This document shows positions 1 to 13,561 of a stretch of DNA of 64,000 nt, piece after piece. The position numbers and the translations under genes were made by a program. The first letter of the stretch is position 1. Each line of letters opens with the position of its first letter. The notes under the pieces were generated by a model. That model did not search any database. It was not told where the DNA came from and saw only the letters and a program-made list of their open reading frames with translations. Source of the DNA: Aradus depressus (taxonomy: Eukaryota; Arthropoda; Insecta; Hemiptera; Aradidae); assembly GCA_963662175.1 (NCBI GenBank), contig OY759217.1, forward strand, positions 54,288,108 to 54,352,107. Reading direction: 5' to 3'.

Positions 1-644
1 CAAAAATCCCCGACCCACAACAGACCATGTCTCCCCTTACTCCTGCGTAATTTGAAAACACGTTAGTTAATGATAACACAAAACATTTTGGGGGAGTGAG
101 TTTGGCCAGTTTACCGGGCAACGCCGGATACCAATAATAGTAGACAATATTTTAAGATATTTAAGTGTAGTCTAGCGACTACATTCCAAATTATTTAGGA
201 CACCCACAATATGTTGTCCTGTATTACGTTACGTTAATGCTTTTTCGTTTCATCGGGATTTAAGCTAGTACTGTTGAAGAAAATTCATAGGATCACAAAA
301 TCAACTTTAGAAAATCAAACAAATTAACTTTACGAAAACATGGGAACATGTTAAGATGACGGATTTTCTGAGAACAGTGCACTGCCCCACAACTAAACTG
401 AAGAGACTGAGCTGTGATTATATTATCAATTCCACTGGCAGTACATCAAAAATAGACAAACAAAATAAAATTATAGTATAAATTTGTTATTTGTAGTTCG
501 TTTCCTTAATTTACGGAGGAGCACAATGACTAAAAAGCCCGATCTAGCTGCACAAAAATAACTCGGTTACTCCATGGAGATAATGTGATATATATTTTCT
601 GTTTCTTTGATTGTAAAGTTTTATTTTAATGTCAAGTGAGAGGA
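1..644. other. Intergenic, no gene seen
   Basis: AT-rich sequence with no open frame or splice-bounded exon that I can support. It ends in a G homopolymer immediately before the satellite. Confidence 0.6.
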
Positions 645-660
645 GGGGGGGGGGGGGGGG
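645..660 (+). repeat. Poly-G run
   Basis: An uninterrupted run of 16 G. It lies 66 bases before the satellite array. Its length should be treated as uncertain, because homopolymers are poorly resolved by sequencing. Confidence 0.8.
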
Positions 661-726
661 TGACTTTCATTATATTATACTTTATATATTATTTATTTAA
701 ATAACAAATAAGAATATTTTTCATGA

Positions 727-3177
727 GTTGGTGGGGTCCGCCCAGACTAACATTTATATCAATCGAAACCCCTTCAATACCCAGTTGGTGGGGTCCGCCC
801 AGACTAACATTTATATCAATCGAAACCCCTTCAATACCCAGTTGGTGGGGTCCGCCCAGACTAACATTTATATCAATCGAAACCCCTTCAATACCCAGTT
901 GGTGGGGTCCGCCCAGACTAACATTTATATCAATCGAAACCCCTTCAATACCCAGTTGGTGGGGTCCGCCCAGACTAACATTTATATCAATCGAAACCCC
1001 TTCAATACCCAGTTGGTGGGGTCCGCCCAGACTAACATTTATATCAATCGAAACCCCTTCAATACCCAGTTGGTGGGGTCCGCCCAGACTAACATTTATA
1101 TCAATCGAAACCCCTTCAATACCCAGTTGGTGGGGTCCGCCCAGACTAACATTTATATCAATCGAAACCCCTTCAATACCCAGTTGGTGGGGTCCGCCCA
1201 GACTAACATTTATATCAATCGAAACCCCTTCAATACCCAGTTGGTGGGGTCCGCCCAGACTAACATTTATATCAATCGAAACCCCTTCAATACCCAGTTG
1301 GTGGGGTCCGCCCAGACTAACATTTATATCAATCGAAACCCCTTCAATACCCAGTTGGTGGGGTCCGCCCAGACTAACATTTATATCAATCGAAACCCCT
1401 TCAATACCCAGTTGGTGGGGTCCGCCCAGACTAACATTTATATCAATCGAAACCCCTTCAATACCCAGTTGGTGGGGTCCGCCCAGACTAACATTTATAT
1501 CAATCGAAACCCCTTCAATACCCAGTTGGTGGGGTCCGCCCAGACTAACATTTATATCAATCGAAACCCCTTCAATACCCAGTTGGTGGGGTCCGCCCAG
1601 ACTAACATTTATATCAATCGAAACCCCTTCAATACCCAGTTGGTGGGGTCCGCCCAGACTAACATTTATATCAATCGAAACCCCTTCAATACCCAGTTGG
1701 TGGGGTCCGCCCAGACTAACATTTATATCAATCGAAACCCCTTCAATACCCAGTTGGTGGGGTCCGCCCAGACTAACATTTATATCAATCGAAACCCCTT
1801 CAATACCCAGTTGGTGGGGTCCGCCCAGACTAACATTTATATCAATCGAAACCCCTTCAATACCCAGTTGGTGGGGTCCGCCCAGACTAACATTTATATC
1901 AATCGAAACCCCTTCAATACCCAGTTGGTGGGGTCCGCCCAGACTAACATTTATATCAATCGAAACCCCTTCAATACCCAGTTGGTGGGGTCCGCCCAGA
2001 CTAACATTTATATCAATCGAAACCCCTTCAATACCCAGTTGGTGGGGTCCGCCCAGACTAACATTTATATCAATCGAAACCCCTTCAATACCCAGTTGGT
2101 GGGGTCCGCCCAGACTAACATTTATATCAATCGAAACCCCTTCAATACCCAGTTGGTGGGGTCCGCCCAGACTAACATTTATATCAATCGAAACCCCTTC
2201 AATACCCAGTTGGTGGGGTCCGCCCAGACTAACATTTATATCAATCGAAACCCCTTCAATACCCAGTTGGTGGGGTCCGCCCAGACTAACATTTATATCA
2301 ATCGAAACCCCTTCAATACCCAGTTGGTGGGGTCCGCCCAGACTAACATTTATATCAATCGAAACCCCTTCAATACCCAGTTGGTGGGGTCCGCCCAGAC
2401 TAACATTTATATCAATCGAAACCCCTTCAATACCCAGTTGGTGGGGTCCGCCCAGACTAACATTTATATCAATCGAAACCCCTTCAATACCCAGTTGGTG
2501 GGGTCCGCCCAGACTAACATTTATATCAATCGAAACCCCTTCAATACCCAGTTGGTGGGGTCCGCCCAGACTAACATTTATATCAATCGAAACCCCTTCA
2601 ATACCCAGTTGGTGGGGTCCGCCCAGACTAACATTTATATCAATCGAAACCCCTTCAATACCCAGTTGGTGGGGTCCGCCCAGACTAACATTTATATCAA
2701 TCGAAACCCCTTCAATACCCAGTTGGTGGGGTCCGCCCAGACTAACATTTATATCAATCGAAACCCCTTCAATACCCAGTTGGTGGGGTCCGCCCAGACT
2801 AACATTTATATCAATCGAAACCCCTTCAATACCCAGTTGGTGGGGTCCGCCCAGACTAACATTTATATCAATCGAAACCCCTTCAATACCCAGTTGGTGG
2901 GGTCCGCCCAGACTAACATTTATATCAATCGAAACCCCTTCAATACCCAGTTGGTGGGGTCCGCCCAGACTAACATTTATATCAATCGAAACCCCTTCAA
3001 TACCCAGTTGGTGGGGTCCGCCCAGACTAACATTTATATCAATCGAAACCCCTTCAATACCCAGTTGGTGGGGTCCGCCCAGACTAACATTTATATCAAT
3101 CGAAACCCCTTCAATACCCAGTTGGTGGGGTCCGCCCAGACTAACATTTATATCAATCGAAACCCCTTCAATACCCA
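727..3177. repeat. 57-bp satellite array, 43 copies
   Basis: A 57-bp unit beginning GTTGGTGGGGTCCGCCCAGA is repeated head to tail exactly 43 times (2451 bp). I see no substitution between units by eye; the last unit runs straight into unique sequence. Because 57 is a multiple of 3 and the unit lacks stop codons in several frames, about 830-codon open frames run through the array on both strands. They encode 19-residue repeats, have no splice or start context, and I read them as a by-product of the period. The homogeneity points to very recent expansion or active homogenisation. Confidence 0.97.
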
Positions 3178-5499
3178 ATTTAGGCTCATCAAACACTTAA
3201 TTGTTTTGAGCGCCCTACTGAATCCGCCATTTTGATTCTTTTAATGCTGAAATCATATTTCAGTTCAGTGAACTCGAGAGTCTATATGGGCTTTCTGTCG
3301 CTATACAATCCTTTAATAAGGTAAAAAATGTTTTGTCGAGCTAGATGGGACCTGTTAGCCACTCTTAGGAGAATGGTCTCTTTATTCAAACATAACGGAA
3401 GACTACAGATACAGTCCCTCAGATATAATAACAATAAAAATATACATTAAAATAATGAGTTCTAAAAATACATGAAATTAGACATTAAATATATATGACA
3501 TACATGAAGTTACATTCATGTCGCCCCACGCCCCAGTTCAAGAAACAATTACAGACTTTACGGTATTGAGTTACGTTGACGTCAGAATTACGTTGATAAA
3601 CTGACAGAGAATCTGTTCTCAGTAGATCTGTTCTAATTACTGAAATTTACGGAAGAGAGCAGTTGTTTATTCGCTAATAGCTCAATGAGCTAATAAAAAC
3701 TTGTGTTGTGATTAGCTGAGAAGCAAGGTTTGGAGTTGTTCCCCTGCAACTGGAGCGAGGCTATGTTTACCACCAAGCTTATCTTTCTACAATACAGACA
3801 ATGACAGGACCAAACTTAGTAGAAGCCGAACAGCTCATCCACTTGTGTCTAGTGTATAGGGTGGGCTCAGTAGAATAAGCGGTGTAATCTACCTTCCTAG
3901 AGTAACTCATGTAGAATTTAAGGTTTTATTAAATAATCTAGACTTAGAATATTAGCCATTGCTGCCAGAGACCTTTATAAACTTCCCGGAGGAGAACCCT
4001 CGGGTACATAAAGCCATATTTTTGTGAGAAAAGTTTTTCAGTCAGTCAGTAGTGTTAACTAAGCTGGCGATGGAGATGAACCAACTCTCTGCATCTTATC
4101 AACAATATAAGATTTTTGTTTCTATTAAGAAATAGATAAATAACTATTGTCTAGGAGATCCGTAGACGGCCATACGCCCAGGGTTATGGACAAGGTACTG
4201 TGTTAGTATGTTAATCCCTCAATATGGGGAATACGTTTTACATCATGAGTTTCAAATAATAAATACAGAATTAAAGTCATTATTCATTTGTTGTTGATTA
4301 TTGATGTGTGCTAGACAACGGCTGGCCCCAGCAGATATCAGCTGTGCTCTTTTCATGTTTTGCTAATATCCTTTTAATAGTTTATAGATTCTTCGCCTGA
4401 AATCTTCCTTCCCCTCCATTCGCTGCCCCCCCCCCTTCCCTCCATTCCCTGTCCCCCCTCCCTCCCTCCATTCTCTGTTCCTTCCCTCCCTTCTTTTTAG
4501 CTGATTCTGTTGAACATTGATAGGTGTCGCCCTTAGGGGGTTTTCGGTTCATTTATACAAAAACACGTGTACTCAAACTTTGTTTCTACATATTCTAGAA
4601 GTGTGTAGACAAAAAATAATCTAGGAGTAATGAAGGAACTAGCGTCTTTGTTTAGAGTGTGCGTCATTGTTGTGCAGGTAAGGTGGATCTCTACAGTGTA
4701 TTCTGAAGGAAGGGCAGATCTCTCAGCCCCGCCCATTCTACTAAGAGCCATTTAGATTACAGTTTAACCTCAAGGCCTTCATTTTTAATGTTAATTTAAT
4801 TTCTGCGCCTTGAAATTCTTATGATTGATGAAAGATATTTTTCCGTAACTGTAAATCAAGGATTGTGGTGGACATGATATTTATGTAAGGATGGAGTTCA
4901 GCCCCGCTCACTCCCTGCTACCTGCATCAACCTATCAATAAATCTATTTATACTAAATTTGGTCCAAATAAGAAAGAAGAAAATCTATTTAAACATTTGT
5001 AGCTCAGAATGAAAAGGTTGGATATACAATTCAACCATTTTAAATGTGACTTTAGAACTGTTTTTATGAATAACTGCTAGCCAACTTAACAATGTTGCAA
5101 ATGGTAATGTTAAGTTAGAAAATTACTTTTCCTAATACAATAAAATACAATATTGGGTTCCAATAGTTTCAAAATATTTACATACTTATATTATTAGTTA
5201 AGTGTACAACCATGTAAATGCAACTCCTTCAATCTTATTATATTTAATATTTGGGCTGCCGATCTTGTACAACTCGATGCGACTTTGAGACGGAAAGGAA
5301 CAAAATGATCCAACCTTTTGATAATGATGTACATAAATCTTATTCATTATTTTAAGTAGACAATATTTTCATAATTAAAAATGATTTATAGCAAATAGTT
5401 TAGAGAAGAATGGAAACATAAAATAGATGACTAGCAGAGGGAAAACAAGATGGGAGAGTTGATGAGAAGAGGATAAAACAGAAAGTAAAGTGTGTGGTG
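3178..5499. other. Intergenic region downstream of flower
   Basis: AT-rich DNA beyond the distal 3' exon of flower. It includes a C/T-rich stretch at about 4395-4490. Part of it is probably the 3' UTR of the long flower transcript (minus strand), but I cannot place a poly(A) site with confidence. No other gene is supported. Confidence 0.5.
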
Positions 5500-5632
5500 C
5501 TATACAGGGGGAGGGAAGGGGGACTTGCCCATGGGGGCCGAGTTGGCAACCAGGTTGCTACGGATCCCTTCCGTCTGGGGCTGGACAGGAGCAACTTGAG
5601 CTGCAGCCACCCGCATCTCTTCCAGTGGGGCT
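5500..5632 (-). CDS. flower: flower exon 5, alternative long C-terminus
   Basis: After a TTTTCAG acceptor, one base completes a Lys codon from exon 4. The exon then encodes 43 residues beginning [20 protein letters not shown] and ending GKSPFPPPV, with TAG at 5500-5502. The spacing after GMMALGKK and the acidic-Met-Arg-Ala-Ala pattern match the cytoplasmic tail of the standard insect Flower protein. This is why I assign it here across a 5.4-kb intron (5633-11044) and not to a separate gene. The joining itself is inferred. Confidence 0.82.
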
Positions 5633-8600
5633 CTGAAAACAATAAATTAGGTTACTATTACCACTCTTATTTAATGCTGTTTACTAAGTATATATATATA
5701 ATAAAATAAATAAACTATAAATCCAAAGTTCATCTATCTGCTTAATGTAGCAAAGCAAGAAGAAAAGGTTGGGGAAGTGGAGGCCGGGCATATGGCGGCC
5801 CCCACTCCCTCCCCTTCCACAAGGAGAGAGAACAAACACTGCAGTAAGGTTATTCAAATCACTGTCCAATTGTACAGATTAATCGTTGCTCGAGCATTCC
5901 AAAATGATAATATAATTACTAGTGCTGCTGATTTACCGGATTTTGGACTTTAAATCCATCTCTGAAGCCTAATCCGGATCCGGATAATTTAATACTTTTG
6001 TAGATTCAAACAGGTCTGCTACAGACCATATTGACTGCCAGATTCGAGTAGGCTTAACCAATAGAAATGGAATACTTTATAACAAAATTGCGACTAGACG
6101 TATATTTAATGATATATTTATATTTACAAAAAATATTGTGTACGTACATGTTCTTCAAAAATAATACTAAATTATTTTATTCTGTTTCGCGCTTTAAATA
6201 TAATAAAACTTCTTCCAAAACCTTCCAAAGTGCTCTTGACTTGTGACTTCAATAAAAAAAAAAAACGAGTAATTGCTTTGAGAATTAAAGGTCGTGAAAT
6301 GTCCAGCACTATTGAGTTGGTTTATAATGGTCATGAATTTTGGGTTTTAAATTAAAATGTATCTATTATGATGTTACAATACGAAGTGTTTCTTGTACAT
6401 TTACTATACTCGGCATTACAATGACAATTCATAAGTTACAAAAAACCGGAATTTGAAAATACTCTATCGTCTCACCGTTTTAAGTGACATTTGATGAGTA
6501 TCTCTAGAATCAGTGAAAACCCAAATTCTCATAAACTTTTTAGCATAATTGTTTGTATTGAATATTCCATCTGGTGTTTTCATTACTTTTCTCAAGTTAT
6601 GAAGTGTTTCTGTTGTATTTGAGGACTGCTGAATAATCTTTTGGGGGAATAATCAAATAAGTGACTAAAGTGAACTTGTGTCAAGTTTTACTCAGGGTAT
6701 CCACAATTATTTCTCGAGGAAGTTCCCTGTTTTTACTCTGATCATCAATAATTTTTACCTGTCTATTCTTTGGGGGGAGGGTTAGGTATAGACTTTTTTC
6801 TGTTAAATATTTTGAATTCAACAAGTTAACATGAATACGATCGTACTATGATTTTCATACAGTTGTGAGTTTGTTGAAAATAATGTTTTTATATATTTTG
6901 ATAATCACAGTTATGTGGCCTTCATAAAGTAAATTGTGGGCATTTTTCGCCAAAGTGGACAAAAAGTCGGTAAGGTGCGAAATCTGTGGGAATATTGTGA
7001 AAACTTGAGCTTCTGTTCCCATCAGGTTTTCCATGCGATACATACTTCTTCTACTCGATGATACAGATAAAAGCATGGATACCACCTTTCGATCGTATTT
7101 CTAGATGAACCACGGCATCCGCACGCCTTAATGAACTTGGGATTTATGTAGTTCGGTGGTTTTCCAACAAAGCTAGTTCCCGCTATCATCATTTTTTAAA
7201 CTCTTGGAGCTAAAAGTTTATAAGTGTAATTCCTGGAGCTTTGCAGAGATTTTCCCTCACCGTAATGACATTCCCCGGTTTTAGCAGATTGTGGACACCC
7301 TGTTTATTCTATCTAACATGCTAATAGATTTACAAAAAAAAAAAAAAAAAATACATTGAGTATTCTGAATTATAATACTATAATAAAATCAAAATACTTA
7401 ATGTATTTAAAAAAAAAAAAGAAAAAAAAAACTACTAACATTTAAAAAATGATGAGGTGTGAGGTGAGTGATTCATACAGACGGGGTCCCAGCCTGTGCC
7501 TGCTCTGTGGCAGCACCACCTCTGTGGTTATATAATAATGTAGATTTGATAGTTACTAGCAAAAATATACTGCATAACATAACATTAACAGTAATAGATA
7601 GAATTGAAAACTATAGTAAAGGCCACGAGTTAACGAGTCGAGGGGTGGGGAGAGAGCTTTCATCTCCCTAGCAAACATCTCACACTACATCTCTCTAATA
7701 GCAGTTTACGAAAGTGGGAGGAGCCCTGCCCCACCCGATGGTAGAGGGGGTTCTCCCAACAACACTGACTCGTGGCCTCAACAATAGACTAAAGGTAAAC
7801 CTATCTCAATAAAACAGACACAAAGAAGAAGACCTCATACACATACCATACATCACCGGTATTAAGTCGGAGACGGGGAGGTCAGCTCACAGGCTACGAT
7901 ACTTACAGACTAGTTAGGTAATAGAGGAGTAATGGGTGAGGAAGCAAAGGTGGCGACATGCAGTTACTAATGCAAAGCCAAGCAAACATCAATAGTAATG
8001 GAGGAAAATTGCCTTAGGTGGGTCTCCAGACATCGGGGTCTTCCATCAAGGTAGAGTCAGGGGCTGTCGGGTGGACGGTGACTGTGGGGGAGGCCATGGC
8101 AGCCATGTCATCACGAGAGCCCCTGCCAATCACAGTTACAACCAGTCACAGTGACAGAAACATGAAGGAAAGATACAAAGTAAGGAGGAAGGACACTGCC
8201 TTAGGAGGGTCTACAGACATCGGGCTCTTCCATCAAGATAGGAGTCAGGGACTGTGGGGTTGGCGGTGACTGTCGGGGAGGCCTTAAAAACCATGTTAAC
8301 ACGAGAGCCCCTGCCAATCACAGTTACAACCAGTCACAGTGACAGTAACATGAAGCAAAGGTACAAAGTAAGGAGGAAGGACACTGCCTTAGGAGGGTCT
8401 CCAGACATCGGGCTCTTCCATCAAGATAGGAGTCAGGGACTGTGGGGTTGGCGGTGACTGTCGGGGAGGCCTTAAAAACCATGTTAACACGAGAGCCCCT
8501 GCCAATCACAGTTACAACCAGTCACAGTGACAGTAACATGAAGCAAAGGTACAAAGTAAGGAGGAAGGACACTGCCTTAGGAGGGTCTCCAGACATCGGG

Positions 8601-11600
8601 CTCTTCCATCAAGATAGGAGTAAGGGACTGTGGGGTTGGCCATGGCAGCCATGTCATGACGAGAGCCCCTGCCAATCATAGTTACAACCAGTCACAGTAA
8701 CATGAAGCAAAGATACAAAGTAAGGAGGAAGGACACTGCCTTAGGAGGGTCTACAGACATCGGGCTCTTCCATCAAGATAGGAGTCAGGGACTGTGGGGG
8801 AGGCCTTAGAAACCATGTTAGCATGAGAGCCCCTGCCAATCACAGTTACAACCAGTCACAGTGACAGTGACATGAAGCAAAGATACAAAGTAAGGAGGAA
8901 GGACACTGCCTTAGGAGGGTCTACAGACATCGGGCTCTTCCATCAAGATAGGAGTCAGGGACTGTTAGAATCACAATAACAACCCGATATTATGACATCT
9001 CACCATGATTAGTTATATTTCCCCAACCGTGCACAAACTCAACATTATTCAAGTGAGCATCCGTTGATCTTTAGTAGCTAATTTTTACCAATATTTCAAT
9101 TTCAGTGTTTTTTTTTTAGGTCTGTTGAGCACTTGACTAACGGATGCTTACTTATAAAATTATATGAATATACCATCGGCAAGCTAGGATAATATATTCC
9201 ACACAAGTTGGAATACCAAGAAGCACCAATCAATTATAAGAAAATACATGTTTTTATATTATTTCAAAACTGATATGAAGTATCGTTACAAAACATTTAG
9301 TAATTGAGAACAGTTAACTTGAGTACATGTTACTGCAAGTGAGGTTGCATGCCGTTAAGAAGCCAAGATAAAGCACATTTCAAGTAATCGATATTTTGTG
9401 TTAGTTATCAACAGGGATGGCAGCTATGAATCGATTATAAAATGTATCTGTACTTTTCCACCAAAATCCGATATTTCGATTCTCACTCTCCGACTGGATA
9501 CTTTCAAAACATGGTCAGGACCGTTGGATCTTGTGTGTTCACTACCTACTGGATATGGCCGGAGAGGGAACTGCTTAATGCTCGGTTACTCCAGACCAGA
9601 CACGAGAAGCTGCATCACAGCAACACTCCTATCAGTCAAATGAAGAACCTTAAATTTAACTATTTTATGGAAAGAATACGAAGCTGACCCTCCTGTCGGT
9701 TCGTTCTTTTAGTAAAGTAGTGGAGGTTCTTTAGCTGAAGTATCTTCGATATGTTACATATTTAAAAAATAGTTCTTTCTTACAATAATAATTCTCCATT
9801 ATTATTAGTAATAGAAGTTGTGGCATAAAGTAATTTTAATAATACATTTTTATAGAAAAGTTTAATATAAACTTATATTTTGGTGGAATTAAACAATATG
9901 TTTAATTCCACTAAAATATAACATATGGAGTACTGGTTTCGGTTTAAGTCATCACAAATTTAAACACTATATTTAAGTTTGCTAGGTTGGCATATTTATA
10001 CTGGTTATTTCAGCAAGGGTGGGGGTCTTTAACGAGTATTTGACATCGTACAGGCTCGGGACCATTGCCTGATGTCCCATCCGAAGGACGACGTGCTCAA
10101 GGAGAGCCAGCAAGGCACGTTTCCAACTCTGCGGTGTTTGTTTTACTCGGGGTTGGTCACTGCCTCAGGTAATGTCAAGATTGTATAAATATGCTAATCT
10201 ATAAAACTTAGATGCAACTGTTGAACTCTGTGCTGACGATGGCGCAAGCCGAAATCGGTATTCTATATGTTTATATTTTTGTTGACTTAGACAACATAAA
10301 TGCAAAACGAATGCTTTGCTTTTATTATTTTTCCCCTTTATCGACATAAATAGCGAAAATTTATTCAAAAATTAAATTTCCTTTGTAATGTCTGCCGGCC
10401 TAAAAGTAGCTCGTGTAACCCGGCTTCGTCAGCTCATTTCCTTATCCCATGAAAATTAAGAGACAAAAGAGTGAAATTATCACATATGAAAAAAACACGA
10501 TTTTCATTCATGGATTTTAAAAACACTCAAAAACAAATTTGACCACGATAAGATTTTGTGAACATAGAGATGTTTCTATAAAAAATCTAGTAACATAATT
10601 CCCCCTTCCCTAAAAAAATATATAATCTCCTTGATACACGTCAGGTTACGATGTTTGTTCTGATTAATTGATACTTTTATAATCTTTGCCATCCCTAGTT
10701 ACGTATAACATACTATAAACAACAAATATGGGAGCGGGTCCGTAAGACCCAGCTGGCAGTGAAGTGAGTGTAAAGAACGGGGTTTTAAATTATATTTGGA
10801 TTCAATTCTTTATAGTGCTTTAGCTTCATTAAAGACGAGGAAGCTCATCTAAAGAGCTTTTTTCCTCTGATTCTTTGGGTTATTTACATTTATACCGCAT
10901 TGACATTTCAAAAAAGCAACTGTTCTCAAAGACACTGAGTTAGAGGGCACATTGTGGATACAAAGTTAGCACATCACTGGTGTTATTGTGGGCATGGTTA
11001 ATGTTGTTAACACAAGTGAGACAATATAACAAGGTTTATATTACTTCTTCCCAAGTGCCATCATCCCGTAGATGACTCCGGTGGCGAAGATGAGCCCACT
11101 GCCGAAGAAACTACTCATACTGAAACACAAGATGATCGGAGGGACGGCGATCCTGAAAGAGAGCAGAAGAGATAGGTGAAAATGCAGGCTGGCATCAAAC
11201 TACCAGCTTATAGGAAACCACATTCTCAACAATCTTATAGGTAGCGGCTTTCTTCATAAAATATCCCCGTTATATCTCTTCAATTTTTCCCAAATATCTC
11301 AATTTTCATCAACATTTTTACAAGCATCAGGCACATGGGATCTCCAACTCAACTTTCTTATATCAAATAGAAACACATATTTTTCTTTATATATTCTGAA
11401 ACTATATTTTTCTAAATGGGAAATGATGAGCTTCGTTGGATGTGACTCTCTGAGATATTCAATGTTGAATGACAAAGGCTCCGCTTCTTTTGTCTTCTTT
11501 TTCCCACCGTTTTATATTGACAATATATATTTTCAATCGATAGGACGTCCCGAACTAGAGAATTTATTCAGTTTTTTAATGGTGTTAAATCGGCTGTTAT

Positions 11601-13524
11601 ATTAAAAAATGGGTCATATTTTCACAGCAAATTCACTTTTTCCTTTCTTACTCAGCTAACTAGGGCATATTTGTTTACTTAGAAATTAATTGTGACCTGC
11701 GGAAGGGACGTAAGAATGTCCCGAAATGCCGTCGTGAAAAAGACACTTCCGCAAAAGTTACCAACAATTGTTAACTTAATTTTAATTAAATAAAAAATGT
11801 ATCTACCGTATTTATTATATACTTTATTTATTTACTGTATAATATTATTATTTTTATACTCCTTTCAAGCGTTTCTTCATTTTATTTTCTAGTAGTATTG
11901 TTAATTCTATTCCTTGGTGTCATCTTGGAGTGTATCCAAAGAAGTGTTATCGATCAAAGCTATTTATTGTTTTTTTTTTTAACTCTAGTTTCAGAATCCA
12001 AAAACATTATGTGATCCACAAAAAAGGCGCTGATCCTATAAGGATGCGATACCCTCAATATATACATGCTCTCCACAAACAAAATGGTCCACTTTGAAAA
12101 CTGTATTTATTTTTTTGCTTTACCACATACTTTTCTTTAAAACAACTTTTTTTAAGGAAATTGGGAGAATTGAATGAAAAACATTCTTCTAAAAAAATAA
12201 ATAAAAATAACAAAAATTCGTATTCTTCCTTTTTTCTTTATAAATCTGTTTTCCCGGATGGAGTCAAGTCTACGGTTATCTCTTTGAATAGCTTCCAGGA
12301 CGGTCCGGGCAGCATAACGCTTACTTCTCTCATCTCCCATTAAAGCCACTACCCAGACAACGTTTCTGCCTTCATTACCGTTGCTAAAGTATTGAGTACA
12401 CCTTTTACTTCTTTGATATTTTGTGTAAGGAGAGTTTCTTTTATAAATCAATAATTTTTCTTTTTTTTTCTTATAGGTCTTTTCTACCAATTTACTGATA
12501 TTTCATTATTTATTTCTTCATCATAAATTTACATCAAACAGTTTGGGGCCTTGCCCATTATCAATGACTTCCCATTTATTCATCATGAAAGCTCATTCTT
12601 ATGTAGTTTTTGACTTCTATAAACGTTTGTTCAAGTATAATGACGTACATTATTAATATGAGACTTTTATTCGTGTAACTTTTTCTTTTTTATGTGCTTT
12701 ATGGGTTCGTAATAATGCTTTCATTATGAATAAATGGGAAGTCATTGATAATGGGCAAGGCCCCAAACTGTTTGATGTAAATTTATGATGAAGAAATAAA
12801 TAATGAAATATCATTAAATTGGGAGAAAAGACCTATAAGAAAAAAATAGAAAAATTATTGACCTTTTACTTCTGTTGTCAGTCAAAGAGAATCAGAAAAG
12901 CTTGAGGTTGTTTTTGTTATTTCATTCCGTTGTTGTTTACTTAATGAGTGAGCAAAGAGAGGAACATACGAATATAAACAACAATATTTGTTATACAATT
13001 AAGAGTTAAGAAAAATAAAGTAATAAAGATTAGGTAAAATATAGAAATTTGCTATCAAAACTTAATAAAAGAAAGTAAGTGTAATTTTCACGGTGCGCCA
13101 TTTTTTATAGAGCAGTTTATATATAATTATTTTTACTTTGATATTATAAATTTATTTTATAAACATGATCAGTTCATGAGAGTTGCAGCCCCCCACCCCT
13201 ACCCTCATGCCTCCATCTAATTATTACAAACTATTATTACCACGTCAGCTCGCTCGATAAACAACAATAAACATACTTTTCCCCTAGTGAATAACCATTT
13301 TTTTTTTTGTGTCTTACATCACTCTTTTATAAATATGAGAAATATTTATCATAGGATTGATAAATCATTTAAAAGAAAGGCCAACTTGAGAACATTATGA
13401 CAGCTGGAGAGGTTTGGAAGAGAAACTTTCTGTGGCCGAGTCTCAACACTGTTTATTTTTTTCACTTTTTCAGGCTAAACAAAGAGCATACAAATTGTTT
13501 TTAGCTTTCAAAATCACTGAATAG

Positions 13525-13561
<37 letters not shown>

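Noticed and set aside
727..3177. CRISPR-like array
   Set aside because: There are no unique spacers; the whole 57-bp unit repeats, and the genome is clearly eukaryotic.
689..3235. Three overlapping 825-835 codon open frames through the satellite
   Set aside because: All three come from a stop-free 57-bp unit whose length is a multiple of three. There is no start context, splice site or non-repeat domain, and they run on both strands at once.
9398..9687. Two overlapping 81-codon frames near 9.4-9.7 kb
   Set aside because: Neither shows a domain, splice context or homology I can recognise.
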